From assembly GCF_033366695.1 (NCBI RefSeq), contig NZ_JAOBTQ010000001.1, positions 3,782,001 through 3,846,000 on the forward strand: 64,000 nucleotides of DNA, in the 5' to 3' direction. Positions 1-12,517 of this stretch are shown here, piece by piece. The position numbers and the translations under genes are program-made. The notes beneath the pieces are model-generated. The model did not search any database. It had not been told where the DNA came from and saw only the letters and a list, made by a program, of their open reading frames with translations. Within the stretch, counting starts at the first letter, position 1. Every line of letters begins with the position of its first letter. This stretch comes from Streptomyces sp. SCL15-4 (GTDB taxonomy: Bacteria > Actinomycetota > Actinomycetes > Streptomycetales > Streptomycetaceae).

Positions 1-245
1 TCGAACGCGGCGAACACCCGCGCGTGGAAGACCTCGTCGAAATCCGCCGGCAGCCGCCGGCCCGTGCGCTCCAGCACCAGGTCGTGGACGCGGTGCATCG
101 CCGAGCCCATGTAGTCGCGGATGGAGTCCTCGTACGACGTCGGGTGTCCCAGCTCGGTGAGATAAGCGGCCAGAAGCCGGTTGGATATCGGCTCGCTGTC
201 CACGAGGACGCCGTCGTTGTCGAAGATGACGAGGTCATAGCGCAT
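1..245 (-). CDS. HAD-superfamily hydrolase, 5' part only (runs off the window start)
   Basis: The gene reads leftward from an ATG at 245-243 and leaves the window after about 81 codons. The N-terminus reads MRYDLVIFDNDGVLVDSE, the motif I Asp-x-Asp loop of the HAD superfamily (nucleophile Asp9, acid/base Asp11), followed by an alpha-helical cap segment as in subfamily I phosphatases (phosphoglycolate phosphatase or beta-phosphoglucomutase types). It probably hydrolyses a small phosphate ester in the cytoplasm; the substrate cannot be told. It lies immediately downstream of the rRNA operon and in the same direction, separated from 5S by a strong hairpin terminator at 277-306, so it probably needs its own promoter or read-through. 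Confidence 0.85.
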   Translation of the reverse strand, partial: MRYDLVIFDNDGVLVDSEPISNRLLAAYLTELGHPTSYEDSIRDYMGSAMHRVHDLVLERTGRRLPADFDEVFHARVFAAF

Positions 246-276
246 GCCGTAGACCCTAATGGACCCGGAACGCAGA

Positions 277-306
277 AAACCCCCGCACCATACGGTGCGG
301 GGGTTT
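277..306 (-). terminator. Rho-independent terminator of the rRNA operon
   Basis: A perfect hairpin lies 12 bases beyond the 3' end of 5S rRNA: arms AAAACCCCCGCACC and GGTGCGGGGGTTTT around the loop ATAC. On the minus strand the stem ends in a T run, so it should terminate the rRNA transcript before the HAD gene. It has T-rich ends on both strands and so could also work on the plus strand. Confidence 0.85.
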
Positions 307-317
307 TCCCAAAAATT

Positions 318-436
318 GTTCGGCGGTGTCCTACTCTCCCACAGGGTCCCCCCTGCAGTACCATCGGCGCTGTGAGGCTTAGCTTCCGGGTTCGGTATGT
401 AAACCGGGCGTTTCCCTCACGCTATGACCACCGAAA
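318..436 (-). rRNA. rrf: 5S ribosomal RNA
   Basis: The minus strand gives a Streptomyces-type 5S rRNA of about 119 nt. It starts near GTTTCGGTGGTCATAGCG, carries the conserved CCGAACCCGGAAGCTAAGCC segment, and ends GAGTAGGACACCGCCGAAC. The terminal helix pairs TTCGGTGG with CCGCCGAA. It is the last gene of the operon. Ends are set by helix pairing and are good to a few bases. Confidence 0.93.
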
Positions 437-500
437 CACTATGAAACAATCAACCGGAACGCCCCCCAAGGGGGCGACATGGTCGTGGTTTCAGAACCAA

Positions 501-518
501 CACAGTGAACGCGAGCAT

Positions 519-519
<1 letters not shown>
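501..519 (-). repeat. 23S rRNA processing stem, 3' arm
   Basis: The plus-strand sequence CACAGTGAACGCGAGCATC is the exact reverse complement of 3646-3664, just outside the other end of 23S. The two 19-base arms flank 23S and would pair in the precursor, giving the long double-stranded stalk normally cut by RNase III. The pairing is seen directly; the RNase III role is family knowledge. Confidence 0.85.
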
Positions 520-5472
<4,953 letters not shown>

Positions 5473-5637
5473 ATGTTTTCCCGTAATCGGGATGACACAT
5501 CACGAGAGCGGTGCGAGAGGAGGAATAGTCCTCTCGCACACAGCGTCCTCGCTGTGTTTTTTCAAAGGAACCTCGTCCCGGCCGTGATGACCGGAGACGG
5601 GGTATCAACATATCTGGCGTTGACTTTTGGCACGCTG

Positions 5638-5649
5638 TTGAGTTCTCAA
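5638..5649 (-). promoter_or_regulatory. boxA-like antitermination/processing element in the 16S leader
   Basis: The minus strand reads TTGAGAACTCAA followed by CAGCGTGCCAAAAGTCAA, the conserved leader block of actinobacterial rRNA operons. A near copy occurs in the 16S-23S spacer around 3665-3676. It probably recruits Nus antitermination factors and/or takes part in 16S precursor processing. Confidence 0.6.
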
Positions 5650-5717
5650 GGAACGGTCGCTTCCTTTGTACTCACCCTCTCGGGCTTTCCTCCGGGCGCT
5701 TCCCTTCGGTCTTGCGT

Positions 5718-5891
5718 TTCCGACTCTATCAGATCTTTTCTCGATCCGATTTCCTCGGTGCTTTCCAGGTTCCCGCTCTCGCGTTTCCCTTTCCGGCGGT
5801 TCCGACTCTATCAGATCCTTTCGGCGTCTGATCCCCGGTCAGCGGGGTTTGTCTTCCCGGCCGTTGGGCCGTTCCGACGAGTGAGACTTTA
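5718..5891 (-). promoter_or_regulatory. Tandem rRNA promoter region
   Basis: Three minus-strand -10-like hexamers precede 16S: TAGAGT at 5723-5728, TAGAGT at 5805-5810 and TAAAGT at 5886-5891. They are spaced 82 and 81 bp apart. The first two lie inside an identical 18-base block (GATCTGATAGAGTCGGAA on the minus strand, at 5718-5735 and 5800-5817). The -35 regions are poor matches to TTGACA, as is known for several Streptomyces rRNA promoters. No other gene lies between 5473 and 6142. Confidence 0.6.
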
Positions 5892-6142
5892 GCGGATTCC
5901 TGGCTCCCGAGCTAATCGGGGGCCGGCGTCCTTTCGAACGCGGATTCCTCATTTCGCAAATACGCACGCCAATACGGTCGGCGCCGGAGCGTCGATGAGT
6001 GGGTGGTGCTTGCGGAATGGCTGTCCGGGGACCGACCGGAGTCGGCGCTCACGTCGGACAACTCGGAGAACAGTACGGATCGGCCGGAGGCGTGTCAACT
6101 CACTGCCGGGGAGCACTCCCGAGGCGTACTGTGGGCGGCGTG

Positions 6143-6181
6143 ATGACGCGTACGTGCACCCAGCTCTGGTGGGCCGCCTGA
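6143..6181 (+). CDS. trpS leader peptide MTRTCTQLWWAA
   Basis: A 12-codon reading frame, ATG at 6143 to TGA at 6179-6181, lies 123 bases before trpS. It contains two adjacent Trp codons (TGG TGG, 6167-6172) just before the stop. This is the hallmark of ribosome-mediated attenuation: ribosomes stall at the Trp codons when charged tRNA-Trp is scarce. The peptide itself probably has no function. The stop codon lies in the loop of the first attenuator hairpin, as expected. S. coelicolor trpRS1 is reported to be controlled this way. Confidence 0.85.
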   Translation: MTRTCTQLWWAA

Positions 6182-6240
6182 CGGCGGCCGTAGTCACGTA
6201 TGCACTCAACGGCCGCCGCTTCGGCGGCCGTTCTCGTCTC
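6172..6240 (+). promoter_or_regulatory. Trp attenuator of trpS (segments 1-4 with terminator)
   Basis: Four mutually pairing segments follow the Trp codons: 1 = GGCCGCC (6172-6178), 2 = CGGCGGCCGT (6182-6191), 3 = ACGGCCGCCG (6209-6218), 4 = CGGCGGCCGT (6222-6231). Pair 1:2 would form when the leader is fully translated. Pair 3:4 is an 11-bp stem with a 3-base loop followed by TTCTCGTCTCTC, the terminator. Pair 2:3 is a perfect 10-bp antiterminator that becomes available when a ribosome stalled on TGG TGG covers segment 1. Low charged tRNA-Trp, or TrpRS inhibition, should therefore turn trpS on. Confidence 0.85.
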
Positions 6241-6303
6241 TCCCTCCGGGTCCGAGGGGGCCGGCCGCAGGGGCGGCGGTCCCGACCTGAAGGTGGAGTG
6301 GAC

Positions 6304-7329
6304 ATGACCCGGGTTTTCAGCGGGATCCAGCCGACCGGACATCTGACCCTGGGGAACTACCTGGGGGCCATGCGGCGCTGGGCCGAGGTGGACCAGCACC
6401 GGGCGGACTCGCTGTTCTGCGTGGTGGACCTGCACGCGCTGACCGTCGACCACGATCCGGCGCGGCTGCGCAGGCTCAGCCGGCAGACGGCGACGCTGCT
6501 GCTGGCGGCCGGGCTCGACCCCGAGGTGTGCACCCTGTTCCTGCAGAGCCATGTCGACGAGCACACCCGGCTGTCGTACCTGCTGGAGTGTGTGGCGACC
6601 GACGGCGAGATGCGGCGGATGATCCAGTACAAGGAGAAGTCCGCGAAGCAGCGGGAGCGCGGTGGCGGTCTGCGGCTGTCGCTGCTGACGTACCCGGTGC
6701 TGATGGCCGCGGACATCCTGGCGTACGGCGCGGACGAGGTGCCGGTCGGTGAGGACCAGGCGCAGCACGTGGAGCTGACCCGGGACCTGGCGGTGCGGTT
6801 CAACCAGCGTTACGGGCACACGTTCGTGGTGCCGCGGACGACACTGCCGCCGGTGGCGGCGCGGGTGATGAACCTCCAGGACCCGACGCGGAAGATGGGT
6901 AAGTCGGACGAGTCGGGGACCGGGGTCGTCTATCTGCTGGACGAGCCGGACGTGGTGCGCAAGAAGGTGCTGCGGGCCGTGACGGACAGCGGGCGGGAGG
7001 TCGTCTACGACCGCGCGGAGCGGCCTGGCCTCGCGAACCTGCTGGACATCCTGGCCGCGTGCACGGGCGAGAGCCCCGAGTCGCTGGCGGGCGCCTACGA
7101 CTCGTACGGCTCTTTGAAGAAGGACACCGCGGAGGCCGTGGTGGAGGTGCTGCGGCCGGTGCGGGACCGGCACCGGGAGCTGTGCGCCGATCCGGCGTAT
7201 GTGGAGAGGGTGCTGCGGGACGGCGCGGAGAAGGCGCGGGCGCTGGCCCGGCCGACGGTCGATACGGCGTACCGGGCGATCGGGCTGCTGCCTTCCGTGA
7301 CGGAGCCCTCACCGGGCGCCGCGCGGTAG
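6304..7329 (+). CDS. trpS: Tryptophanyl-tRNA synthetase, attenuated auxiliary type
   Basis: Class I aminoacyl-tRNA synthetase that charges tRNA-Trp in the cytoplasm. The 341-residue protein has a family-typical length. It has the HIGH-type motif PTGHLTLGNY (residues 10-19), the Trp-pocket segment MAADILAYGADEVPVGEDQ (about 134-152), and KMGKS (197-201) in place of KMSKS. ATG at 6304 follows the purine-rich GAAGGTGGAG and is the only start that leaves the N-terminal strand intact. The Trp-codon leader and attenuator identify it as the orthologue of the auxiliary TrpRS1 of S. coelicolor. Residue 9 is Gln, the usual indolmycin-sensitive residue, whereas I recall Lys9 in resistant TrpRS1. It diverges from the rRNA operon and faces proC. 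Confidence 0.95.
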   Translation: MTRVFSGIQPTGHLTLGNYLGAMRRWAEVDQHRADSLFCVVDLHALTVDHDPARLRRLSRQTATLLLAAGLDPEVCTLFLQSHVDEHTRLSYLLECVATDGEMRRMIQYKEKSAKQRERGGGLRLSLLTYPVLMAADILAYGADEVPVGEDQAQHVELTRDLAVRFNQRYGHTFVVPRTTLPPVAARVMNLQDPTRKMGKSDESGTGVVYLLDEPDVVRKKVLRAVTDSGREVVYDRAERPGLANLLDILAACTGESPESLAGAYDSYGSLKKDTAEAVVEVLRPVRDRHRELCADPAYVERVLRDGAEKARALARPTVDTAYRAIGLLPSVTEPSPGAAR

Positions 7330-7339
7330 CCGGGGCCGG

Positions 7340-7372
7340 CCCGCGGGCGGGCTGTGGGCCGCCGCCCGCGGG
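7340..7372. terminator. Hairpin between convergent trpS and proC
   Basis: The 55-base gap holds an 11-bp perfect stem (arms CCCGCGGGCGG at 7340-7350 and CCGCCCGCGGG at 7362-7372) without a T run. It probably acts as a bidirectional terminator, a form common in Streptomyces. Confidence 0.55.
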
Positions 7373-7384
7373 GTCCGGGGCCGG

Positions 7385-8197
7385 TCAGTCCTTCTTGCCG
7401 GAGGCGAGTTCGCGGCTGCGGTCGCGGGCGGCTTCGAGGGCGGCGATGAGGGCGGCGCGTACGCCGTGGTTCTCCAGCTCGCGGATGGCGTTGATGGTGG
7501 TGCCGGCCGGGGAGGTGACGTTCTCCCGGAGCCTGACGGGATGCTCCCCGCTGTCGCGGAGCATCACGGCGGCGCCGATCGCGGACTGGACGATCAGTTC
7601 GTGGGCCTTGTCGCGGGGCAGTCCGAGCAGGATGCCGGCGTCGGTCATGGCTTCGACCAGGTAGAAGAAGTAGGCCGGGCCGGAGCCGGACAGCGCGGTG
7701 CAGGCGTCCTGCTGGCTCTCGGGGACGCGCAAGGTCTTGCCGACGCCGCCGAAGATCTCCTCGGCGTGCGCGAGGTGCTGCTCGGTGGCGTGGCTGCCGG
7801 CGGAGATGACCGACATGGCCTCGTCGACGAGGGCGGGGGTGTTGGTCATGACCCGGACGACCGGGGTGCCCGGGGTCAGGCGCTCCTCGAAGAAGGAGGT
7901 GGGGATGCCGGCGGCTCCGCTGACGACCAGCCGGTCGGCGGGCAGGTGCGGGGCGAGTTCGTCCAGGAGGGTGCCCATGTCCTGCGGCTTGACCGTGAGG
8001 ATCAGGGTGTCGGCGGTCTTGGCGGCCTCGGTGTTGGTGACCGGGTTGACGCCGTAGCGGGCGCGGAGTTCTTCGGCGCGTTCGGGACGGCGGGCGGTGA
8101 CCAGGAGGTCGGCGGGGGCCCAGCCGGCCCGGAGCATTCCGCTGAGCAGGGCTTCGCCGATCTTGCCGGTGCCGAGGACTGCGACTTTCTGGCTCAT
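7385..8197 (-). CDS. proC: Pyrroline-5-carboxylate reductase
   Basis: Catalyses the NAD(P)H-dependent last step of proline synthesis, pyrroline-5-carboxylate to proline, in the cytoplasm. The 270-residue protein starts with a Rossmann strand and GTGKIG (9-14). It contains VKPQ (NADP-binding domain end), SGAAGIP, MTNTPALV and the family signature region SGSGPAYFF...TSPAGTT that forms the substrate pocket at the dimer interface. Length and domain order are normal. ATG at 8197 opens directly on the Rossmann strand. It is transcribed away from the methyltransferase gene behind it, with a 66-bp gap, and converges on trpS. Confidence 0.96.
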   Translation of the reverse strand: MSQKVAVLGTGKIGEALLSGMLRAGWAPADLLVTARRPERAEELRARYGVNPVTNTEAAKTADTLILTVKPQDMGTLLDELAPHLPADRLVVSGAAGIPTSFFEERLTPGTPVVRVMTNTPALVDEAMSVISAGSHATEQHLAHAEEIFGGVGKTLRVPESQQDACTALSGSGPAYFFYLVEAMTDAGILLGLPRDKAHELIVQSAIGAAVMLRDSGEHPVRLRENVTSPAGTTINAIRELENHGVRAALIAALEAARDRSRELASGKKD

Positions 8198-8263
8198 GCG
8201 GATCAGTCTGGCACCGGGGCGCGGTGCGCGGGCCGGTTGTCCGGTGGACGGAACGGGGGCGGG

Positions 8264-9061
8264 TCAGGGGATGCGGGCGACGATGAGGAGGACGTCGTAG
8301 GTCTCCTCGACGACGCCGTCCGGGAAGACCTCCAGGAGGCGGGCGCGCTCCTGTGCCAGGAAGGCGGCCGTGTGTTCCTCGGGGGCGACGAGGAGGGCGG
8401 AGTGGGTGGCGACGTTGGCGAGGTGGGTGTCGACCGGGACGCGGCGGCTCCAGCGGACCGTGCGCCGGGTGAAGTCCAGGCGTCCGCTGGGGTCGGCCCG
8501 CTCGACCCGCTCGCCGGCCTTGCGCTGCTCGGCGGCCACGTCGATGCCGAGGAAACGGCCGGCCCGGCCGGCGGCGTCGGCCATCCAGCCGACGTCGAGG
8601 GCGTTGGTGTTCCACCACAGGGCGAGCGCGCCGCCCGGGCGCAGCACGCGCAACGCCTCCGGCACCGAGCGCGCCGGGTCGGTCCAGTGCCAGGACTGGG
8701 CGTAGGTGAGGAGGTCGGCGGCGGCGTCCGCGACGGGCAGGGCGTTGCCGTCGCCCCGGACGAGCGGGAGGTGCGGCAGCGCCCGGCGGAACTCGGCGGC
8801 CATGCCCGCGCCGGGCTCGACGGCGAGGACGTCGGCGCCGCGGGCGTGCAGCAGGGCGCTGGCGATTCCGGTGCCGGCGCCGACGTCCACGGTCCGGGAG
8901 CCGGACAGGGGGCGGCCGGACAGTTCCTCGACGGCGTCGAGGAGGGCGGGCGGATAGGAGGGACGGTTCGCCGCGTACTGGGCGGCGACGGCGTTGAAGG
9001 ACCCGGCCCGGGCGGCGTGCCGGGCTCGCGGGTCGCCGGAGGAGGAAGGGACGGCTGTCAT
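8264..9061 (-). CDS. Class I SAM-dependent methyltransferase
   Basis: A 265-residue methyltransferase. After a helical lead (FNAVAAQYAANRPSYP) comes motif I, TVDVGAGTGIASALL, then an acidic motif II (VLAVEPGAGM), LPVADAAADLLTYAQSWHW and the post-motif LRPGGALALWWN. This pattern matches small-molecule methyltransferases of the UbiE/Methyltransf_11 type, often called Tam-like. The substrate is unknown. The C-terminal part (ERVERADPSGRLDFTRRTV onward) resembles family members annotated as SAM-dependent methyltransferases in many Streptomyces. ATG at 9061 is preferred over upstream frames because upstream sequence is low-complexity and Pro/Arg rich. It probably shares direction, not an operon, with proC. 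Confidence 0.85.
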   Translation of the reverse strand: MTAVPSSSGDPRARHAARAGSFNAVAAQYAANRPSYPPALLDAVEELSGRPLSGSRTVDVGAGTGIASALLHARGADVLAVEPGAGMAAEFRRALPHLPLVRGDGNALPVADAAADLLTYAQSWHWTDPARSVPEALRVLRPGGALALWWNTNALDVGWMADAAGRAGRFLGIDVAAEQRKAGERVERADPSGRLDFTRRTVRWSRRVPVDTHLANVATHSALLVAPEEHTAAFLAQERARLLEVFPDGVVEETYDVLLIVARIP

Positions 9062-9251
9062 GCGCTCAGGTCTACGGCATGACGGTGATCGCGGGAACCT
9101 CTGGCGGGCCGGGGCGGACGGTCCGGTGCGGGTGCGGTCGGCCGCGGTGTCAGGGGGAGCGGGCGCGGGCGCTTTGCCCTCCGTGGTGCCGGGAGGAGAA
9201 GCGGTGACCGGACGCGACGGCGCCGGGTGCGGCTCCGGGAGCCGGCCGGGC

Positions 9252-9776
9252 TCAGCGGCGGCGCTTCTTGCGGGACGGGTTGCCGGTGCGGCGGGTGGTG
9301 CGGCGGGCGTGGGCCTCGCGGGCCTGCTCGTACTCCTCGCGGCGCAGTTTCTCGCCCGGTGCCTCGGTGAGGGAGCGGACGAAGTAGGCGAGGAGCGAGC
9401 CGACGAAGCCGATGGCGAGCATGCCGCGCAGGGACGCCTGGCGCTGCGGGTCGTGCCGCCTGCCGAAGCCCTCCCAGGTGTTGCGGAAGGCGAACGCACT
9501 GCAGATCGCGAACATCACCACGATCAGCACGCTCACGAAGGGGCCGGTGTCGGCGATCCGGATGCCCTGGTAGGCGAGGCGGAGCACCAGGCAGGAGAGG
9601 GCCGCCGCGGCGAGGGAGCCGACGGCGACGCCGGCGCGGCGGACCGCGTAGCCGTTGTCGTGGTCGACCCAGGACGTGCCGAAGAAGCGCAGGGGCTCGG
9701 GACGGGGGCCGTCGCCCCGCGCCGCGTCGCCGGTGGAGCCCGCCGGGCTGTCCGGGGTGCCGGTTTCGTCGCTCAC
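9252..9776 (-). CDS. Small integral membrane protein of unknown function
   Basis: A 174-residue protein with a GTG start at 9776. An N-terminal hydrophilic stretch rich in Gly, Asp and Pro (1-45) is followed by three hydrophobic segments (about VAVGSLAAAALSCLVLRLAY, FVSVLIVVMFAICSAFAF and GMLAIGFVGSLLAYFV), then a very basic tail ending RKKRRR. The topology suggests a three-helix inner membrane protein with a positively charged cytoplasmic C-terminus. I recognise no enzyme motif. The gene is conserved beside proC in Streptomyces as far as I recall, but I can assign no function. The 190-base gap to the methyltransferase holds nothing recognisable. Confidence 0.75.
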   Translation of the reverse strand: MSDETGTPDSPAGSTGDAARGDGPRPEPLRFFGTSWVDHDNGYAVRRAGVAVGSLAAAALSCLVLRLAYQGIRIADTGPFVSVLIVVMFAICSAFAFRNTWEGFGRRHDPQRQASLRGMLAIGFVGSLLAYFVRSLTEAPGEKLRREEYEQAREAHARRTTRRTGNPSRKKRRR

Positions 9777-9839
9777 GGCTCGATTATGGCCCCGGCCGCG
9801 GACGGGCTCCCGGCCGGGGCCGACCGGGGCGCGTGGCGG

Positions 9840-10163
9840 TCAGCCGCAGCGGGGGGCGATGTAGCCGTCGCTGCCGGTGTGGACGTAGGCGTCGGAGACG
9901 TACTCGCCGTTGTCGATGAGGTCCCAGATGTTGGTCGTGCCGTAGGTGCCGGCGACCGTGGTGCCGGGCGCCTGGCAGTAGATCGGCACGCTGACGCCCT
10001 CCGGCAGCTGGCGGATCAGGTTGTACTGGGTGCCCGGGCCGCTGCGGACGTTCAGCCGGACGCCGGGTGCCACGGCGTAGGTGCGTACGGCCGCCGCCGC
10101 CCGGGTCGCCAGGCCGTCCCGGCCCTCGTCCACGCTTCCGGCCTCTTGTGTGTCGACAGACAT
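9840..10163 (-). CDS. Small SH3-domain (SH3b-like) protein
   Basis: A 107-residue protein whose C-terminal two thirds read as a bacterial SH3 domain: GVRLNVRSGPGTQYNLIRQLP, then short beta strands with VPIYCQAPGT, and the closing YVSDAYVHTG and YIAPRC. Two cysteines (in YCQ and at the C-terminus) could form a disulphide. The N-terminus (MSVDTQEAGSVDEGRDG) lacks a signal peptide, which is odd for a family usually acting on the cell wall. Either the annotated ATG at 10163 is right and the protein is cytosolic, or it leaves by another route. It diverges from the kinase gene across 163 bp. Confidence 0.7.
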   Translation of the reverse strand: MSVDTQEAGSVDEGRDGLATRAAAAVRTYAVAPGVRLNVRSGPGTQYNLIRQLPEGVSVPIYCQAPGTTVAGTYGTTNIWDLIDNGEYVSDAYVHTGSDGYIAPRCG

Positions 10164-10326
10164 GAAAGTGGTCCTCCCCCGTCGCTTTTACGAATGCGGT
10201 GAAAGCCGTCGCGAAACGTGTGCGCGCGACTCGGGCACAGACGCTAGCAAGCCGCCTCTGTCCCGTACGAGTCATCGACTAGGCTCCGTGCGTCGCGCGC
10301 GCGGACGAACAGCTCGGGGGTGGTCC

Positions 10327-12453
10327 ATGGCGCCACAGCGCAACGCCGGAACGGACGCGGAAACGGAATTTCCGGAATACGCCGGCCACTACCACCTGGA
10401 ATCCTGTCTGGGCTCGGGTGGCATGGGGGTCGTCCACCTCGCCCGGAGCACCTCGGGAATGAAGCTCGCGGTGAAGGTCGTGCACGCCGAATTCGCCCGG
10501 GACCCGGAGTTCAGGGGCCGTTTCCGGCAGGAGGTGGCCGCCGCGCGGCGGGTCAGCGGTGCCTTCACCGCGCCCGTCGTCGATGCCGATCCGGAGGCCG
10601 ACCGGCCCTGGATGGCCACCCTGTACATTCCCGGGCCGACCCTCTCCGAGCACGTCAAGCGGAGCGGGCCCATGGCTCCGGAGCAGCTGCGGCGGCTGAT
10701 GGCGGGGCTCGCCGAGGCGCTGCGCGACATCCACCGGGTCGGCGTGGTGCACCGGGATCTGAAGCCCGGCAACGTGCTGCTCGCCGAGGACGGGCCGAAG
10801 GTCATCGACTTCGGTATCTCCCGGCCGAAGGACAGCGAGCTGCGCACCGAGACGGGCAAGCTGATCGGCACCCCGCCGTTCATGGCGCCCGAGCAGTTCC
10901 GGCGGCCCCGGGAGGTCGGTCCGGCCGCCGACATCTTCGCGCTGGGCTCGGTGATGGTGCACGCGGCCACCGGGCGCGGCCCGTTCGACTCCGACAGTCC
11001 CTACGTCGTCGCCTACCAGGTCGTCCACGACGAGCCCGATCTGACCGGGGTGCCGGTGGGGCTCGCGTCGCTGGTGCGCAGGTGCCTGGCCAAGGAGCCC
11101 GCCGACCGGCCCACTCCGGACGAGCTGATGCGGGAGCTGCGGTCGGTGGCGGCCTCGTACGACACCCAGGCGTTCATACCGGCGCAGCGCACGGTTGCGG
11201 ACGGGCGGACGGACGGTGGCGCGCCGGCGCCGGAGTCCGCGCCGGTGCCGGGCGGTGCCGCGCGGCGCCCGGTGGGGCGGCTCGGGCGGAGACGGTGGGT
11301 GACGCTGGTGGCGGCGGTGCTCGGGCTGGTGCTGGTGGGTGGTCTCGCCGCGGTGTGGGGAGCGGGCAGAAACGATCAGGCGCCTCGGCGTGGAGACGCG
11401 CCGGCCCTGACGGCGGCTTCCGGAGGCTGGACGGCCCGGCCGGCGGTCGGCGGCGCGGGGATGCCGCAGTGCTCCTACGGTGCCGGGAAGCTGCTCTGCG
11501 CGCGGCCCGGCGTCGTCTTCGCGCTCTCTTTGGCCGACGGCCGGCTGCTGTGGCGGCACGCCACCGGCACCCGGGCCACGAGCGGCCCGCCGGTCGTCTC
11601 CGGCGGGCTGGTGCAGCCGTACACGGACGGCGGCTCCCGGCTCGCCGGGCTCGACCCGGACACGGGCGAGGAGGTGTGGCGGCGCGGGCTGCCCGCCGGT
11701 ACGACGGTGCGCTACGCCGGGGACACCGCCTTGCTCGTCGATGCCGGCGGCACGGTCACCGGCGTGGACGGAGCGACGGGCCGTACCCGCTGGCACGGCC
11801 CGGTGCCCGGGCAGGGCATGCCGTTCTTCGACGCGTTTCCCGGCGACTCGTCGGCCTACGCGACCCGTACGTCCGCCGACGGCACGCACACCCGGGTGAC
11901 CGCCGTGGACCCGGTGACCGGCCGGGTGCGGTGGGACGTACGGCTGCGCGGCTGGCTGAAGCCGGTCGCGGCGGGGGCCGACGGGTCGGTGTTCTTCCTG
12001 GCCTTCGACAGCGCCTACGGCGCCCGGGAGGTCGTGCGCCACACGCCCGCGACGGGTGCGACCCGGCGGGTCGCGCTGCCCGCCGTGCTCGACGGCGCGC
12101 ACGCCACCGTGCGCGGGAACGTCGTCTACGTCCTGGCCACCGGCGGCTCCCTGGACGCCGTGGACGTGGCGGCGGGCCGGCGGCTGTGGCATCTGGAGAC
12201 GTCGGTGAGCCGGGGTTCGCTGCCGGTCGCGCGGGACGAGCGGGTGTACCTGACCGCGGGCGACGGCCGGCTGCTCGCGGTCGACGCCGGCAAGGGGCGG
12301 CTGGTCGGGCAGACGCCCGCGCGGCTGGGCGCCGACTCGGCACGGGTCATGAGCACCCCGCCCGCTCCGGTGCCGGTCGGCGCCCGGGTCTGCGCGACCG
12401 CGCCCGACGGCACCGTGTTCGCCGTGGACGGCCGCGCGCCGGGAGCCTGGTGA
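10327..12453 (+). CDS. Membrane Ser/Thr protein kinase with C-terminal PQQ-type beta-propeller
   Basis: A 708-residue Hanks-type kinase. Residues about 20-280 form the kinase: glycine loop GSGGMG (29-34), catalytic Lys50, HRDLKPGNV (142-150), DFG (161-163) and APE (187-189) are all present, so it should be active. A single membrane helix (about 323-344) separates it from an outside domain (about 360-708) with repeats such as LDPDTGEEVWRRG and VDPVTGRVRWDV, typical of PQQ-like propeller blades. The likely role is sensing an extracytoplasmic signal and phosphorylating cytoplasmic targets. Streptomyces AfsK has the same layout, but this is a different locus. ATG at 10327 is chosen; the overlapping frame at 10320 is a shadow. 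It converges on ilvD. Confidence 0.93.
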   Translation: MAPQRNAGTDAETEFPEYAGHYHLESCLGSGGMGVVHLARSTSGMKLAVKVVHAEFARDPEFRGRFRQEVAAARRVSGAFTAPVVDADPEADRPWMATLYIPGPTLSEHVKRSGPMAPEQLRRLMAGLAEALRDIHRVGVVHRDLKPGNVLLAEDGPKVIDFGISRPKDSELRTETGKLIGTPPFMAPEQFRRPREVGPAADIFALGSVMVHAATGRGPFDSDSPYVVAYQVVHDEPDLTGVPVGLASLVRRCLAKEPADRPTPDELMRELRSVAASYDTQAFIPAQRTVADGRTDGGAPAPESAPVPGGAARRPVGRLGRRRWVTLVAAVLGLVLVGGLAAVWGAGRNDQAPRRGDAPALTAASGGWTARPAVGGAGMPQCSYGAGKLLCARPGVVFALSLADGRLLWRHATGTRATSGPPVVSGGLVQPYTDGGSRLAGLDPDTGEEVWRRGLPAGTTVRYAGDTALLVDAGGTVTGVDGATGRTRWHGPVPGQGMPFFDAFPGDSSAYATRTSADGTHTRVTAVDPVTGRVRWDVRLRGWLKPVAAGADGSVFFLAFDSAYGAREVVRHTPATGATRRVALPAVLDGAHATVRGNVVYVLATGGSLDAVDVAAGRRLWHLETSVSRGSLPVARDERVYLTAGDGRLLAVDAGKGRLVGQTPARLGADSARVMSTPPAPVPVGARVCATAPDGTVFAVDGRAPGAW

Positions 12454-12475
12454 GCCGGGCGCCGGGCACGGCGAA

Positions 12476-12504
12476 GGGGCCGCCCCCGTCCGGAGGGCGG
12501 CCCC
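12476..12504. terminator. Bidirectional terminator between the kinase gene and ilvD
   Basis: A 10-bp perfect stem, GGGGCCGCCC (12476-12485) and GGGCGGCCCC (12495-12504) with a 9-base loop, lies in the 64-bp gap between convergent genes. On the minus strand it is followed by TTCGCC. Confidence 0.65.
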
Positions 12505-12517
12505 GGTCGGTGGCCGG

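Noticed and set aside
7466..9082. 538-codon plus-strand frame opposite proC and the methyltransferase gene
   Set aside because: Antisense shadow, Gly/Ala/Val-rich and without domain motifs, as is common in high-GC DNA.
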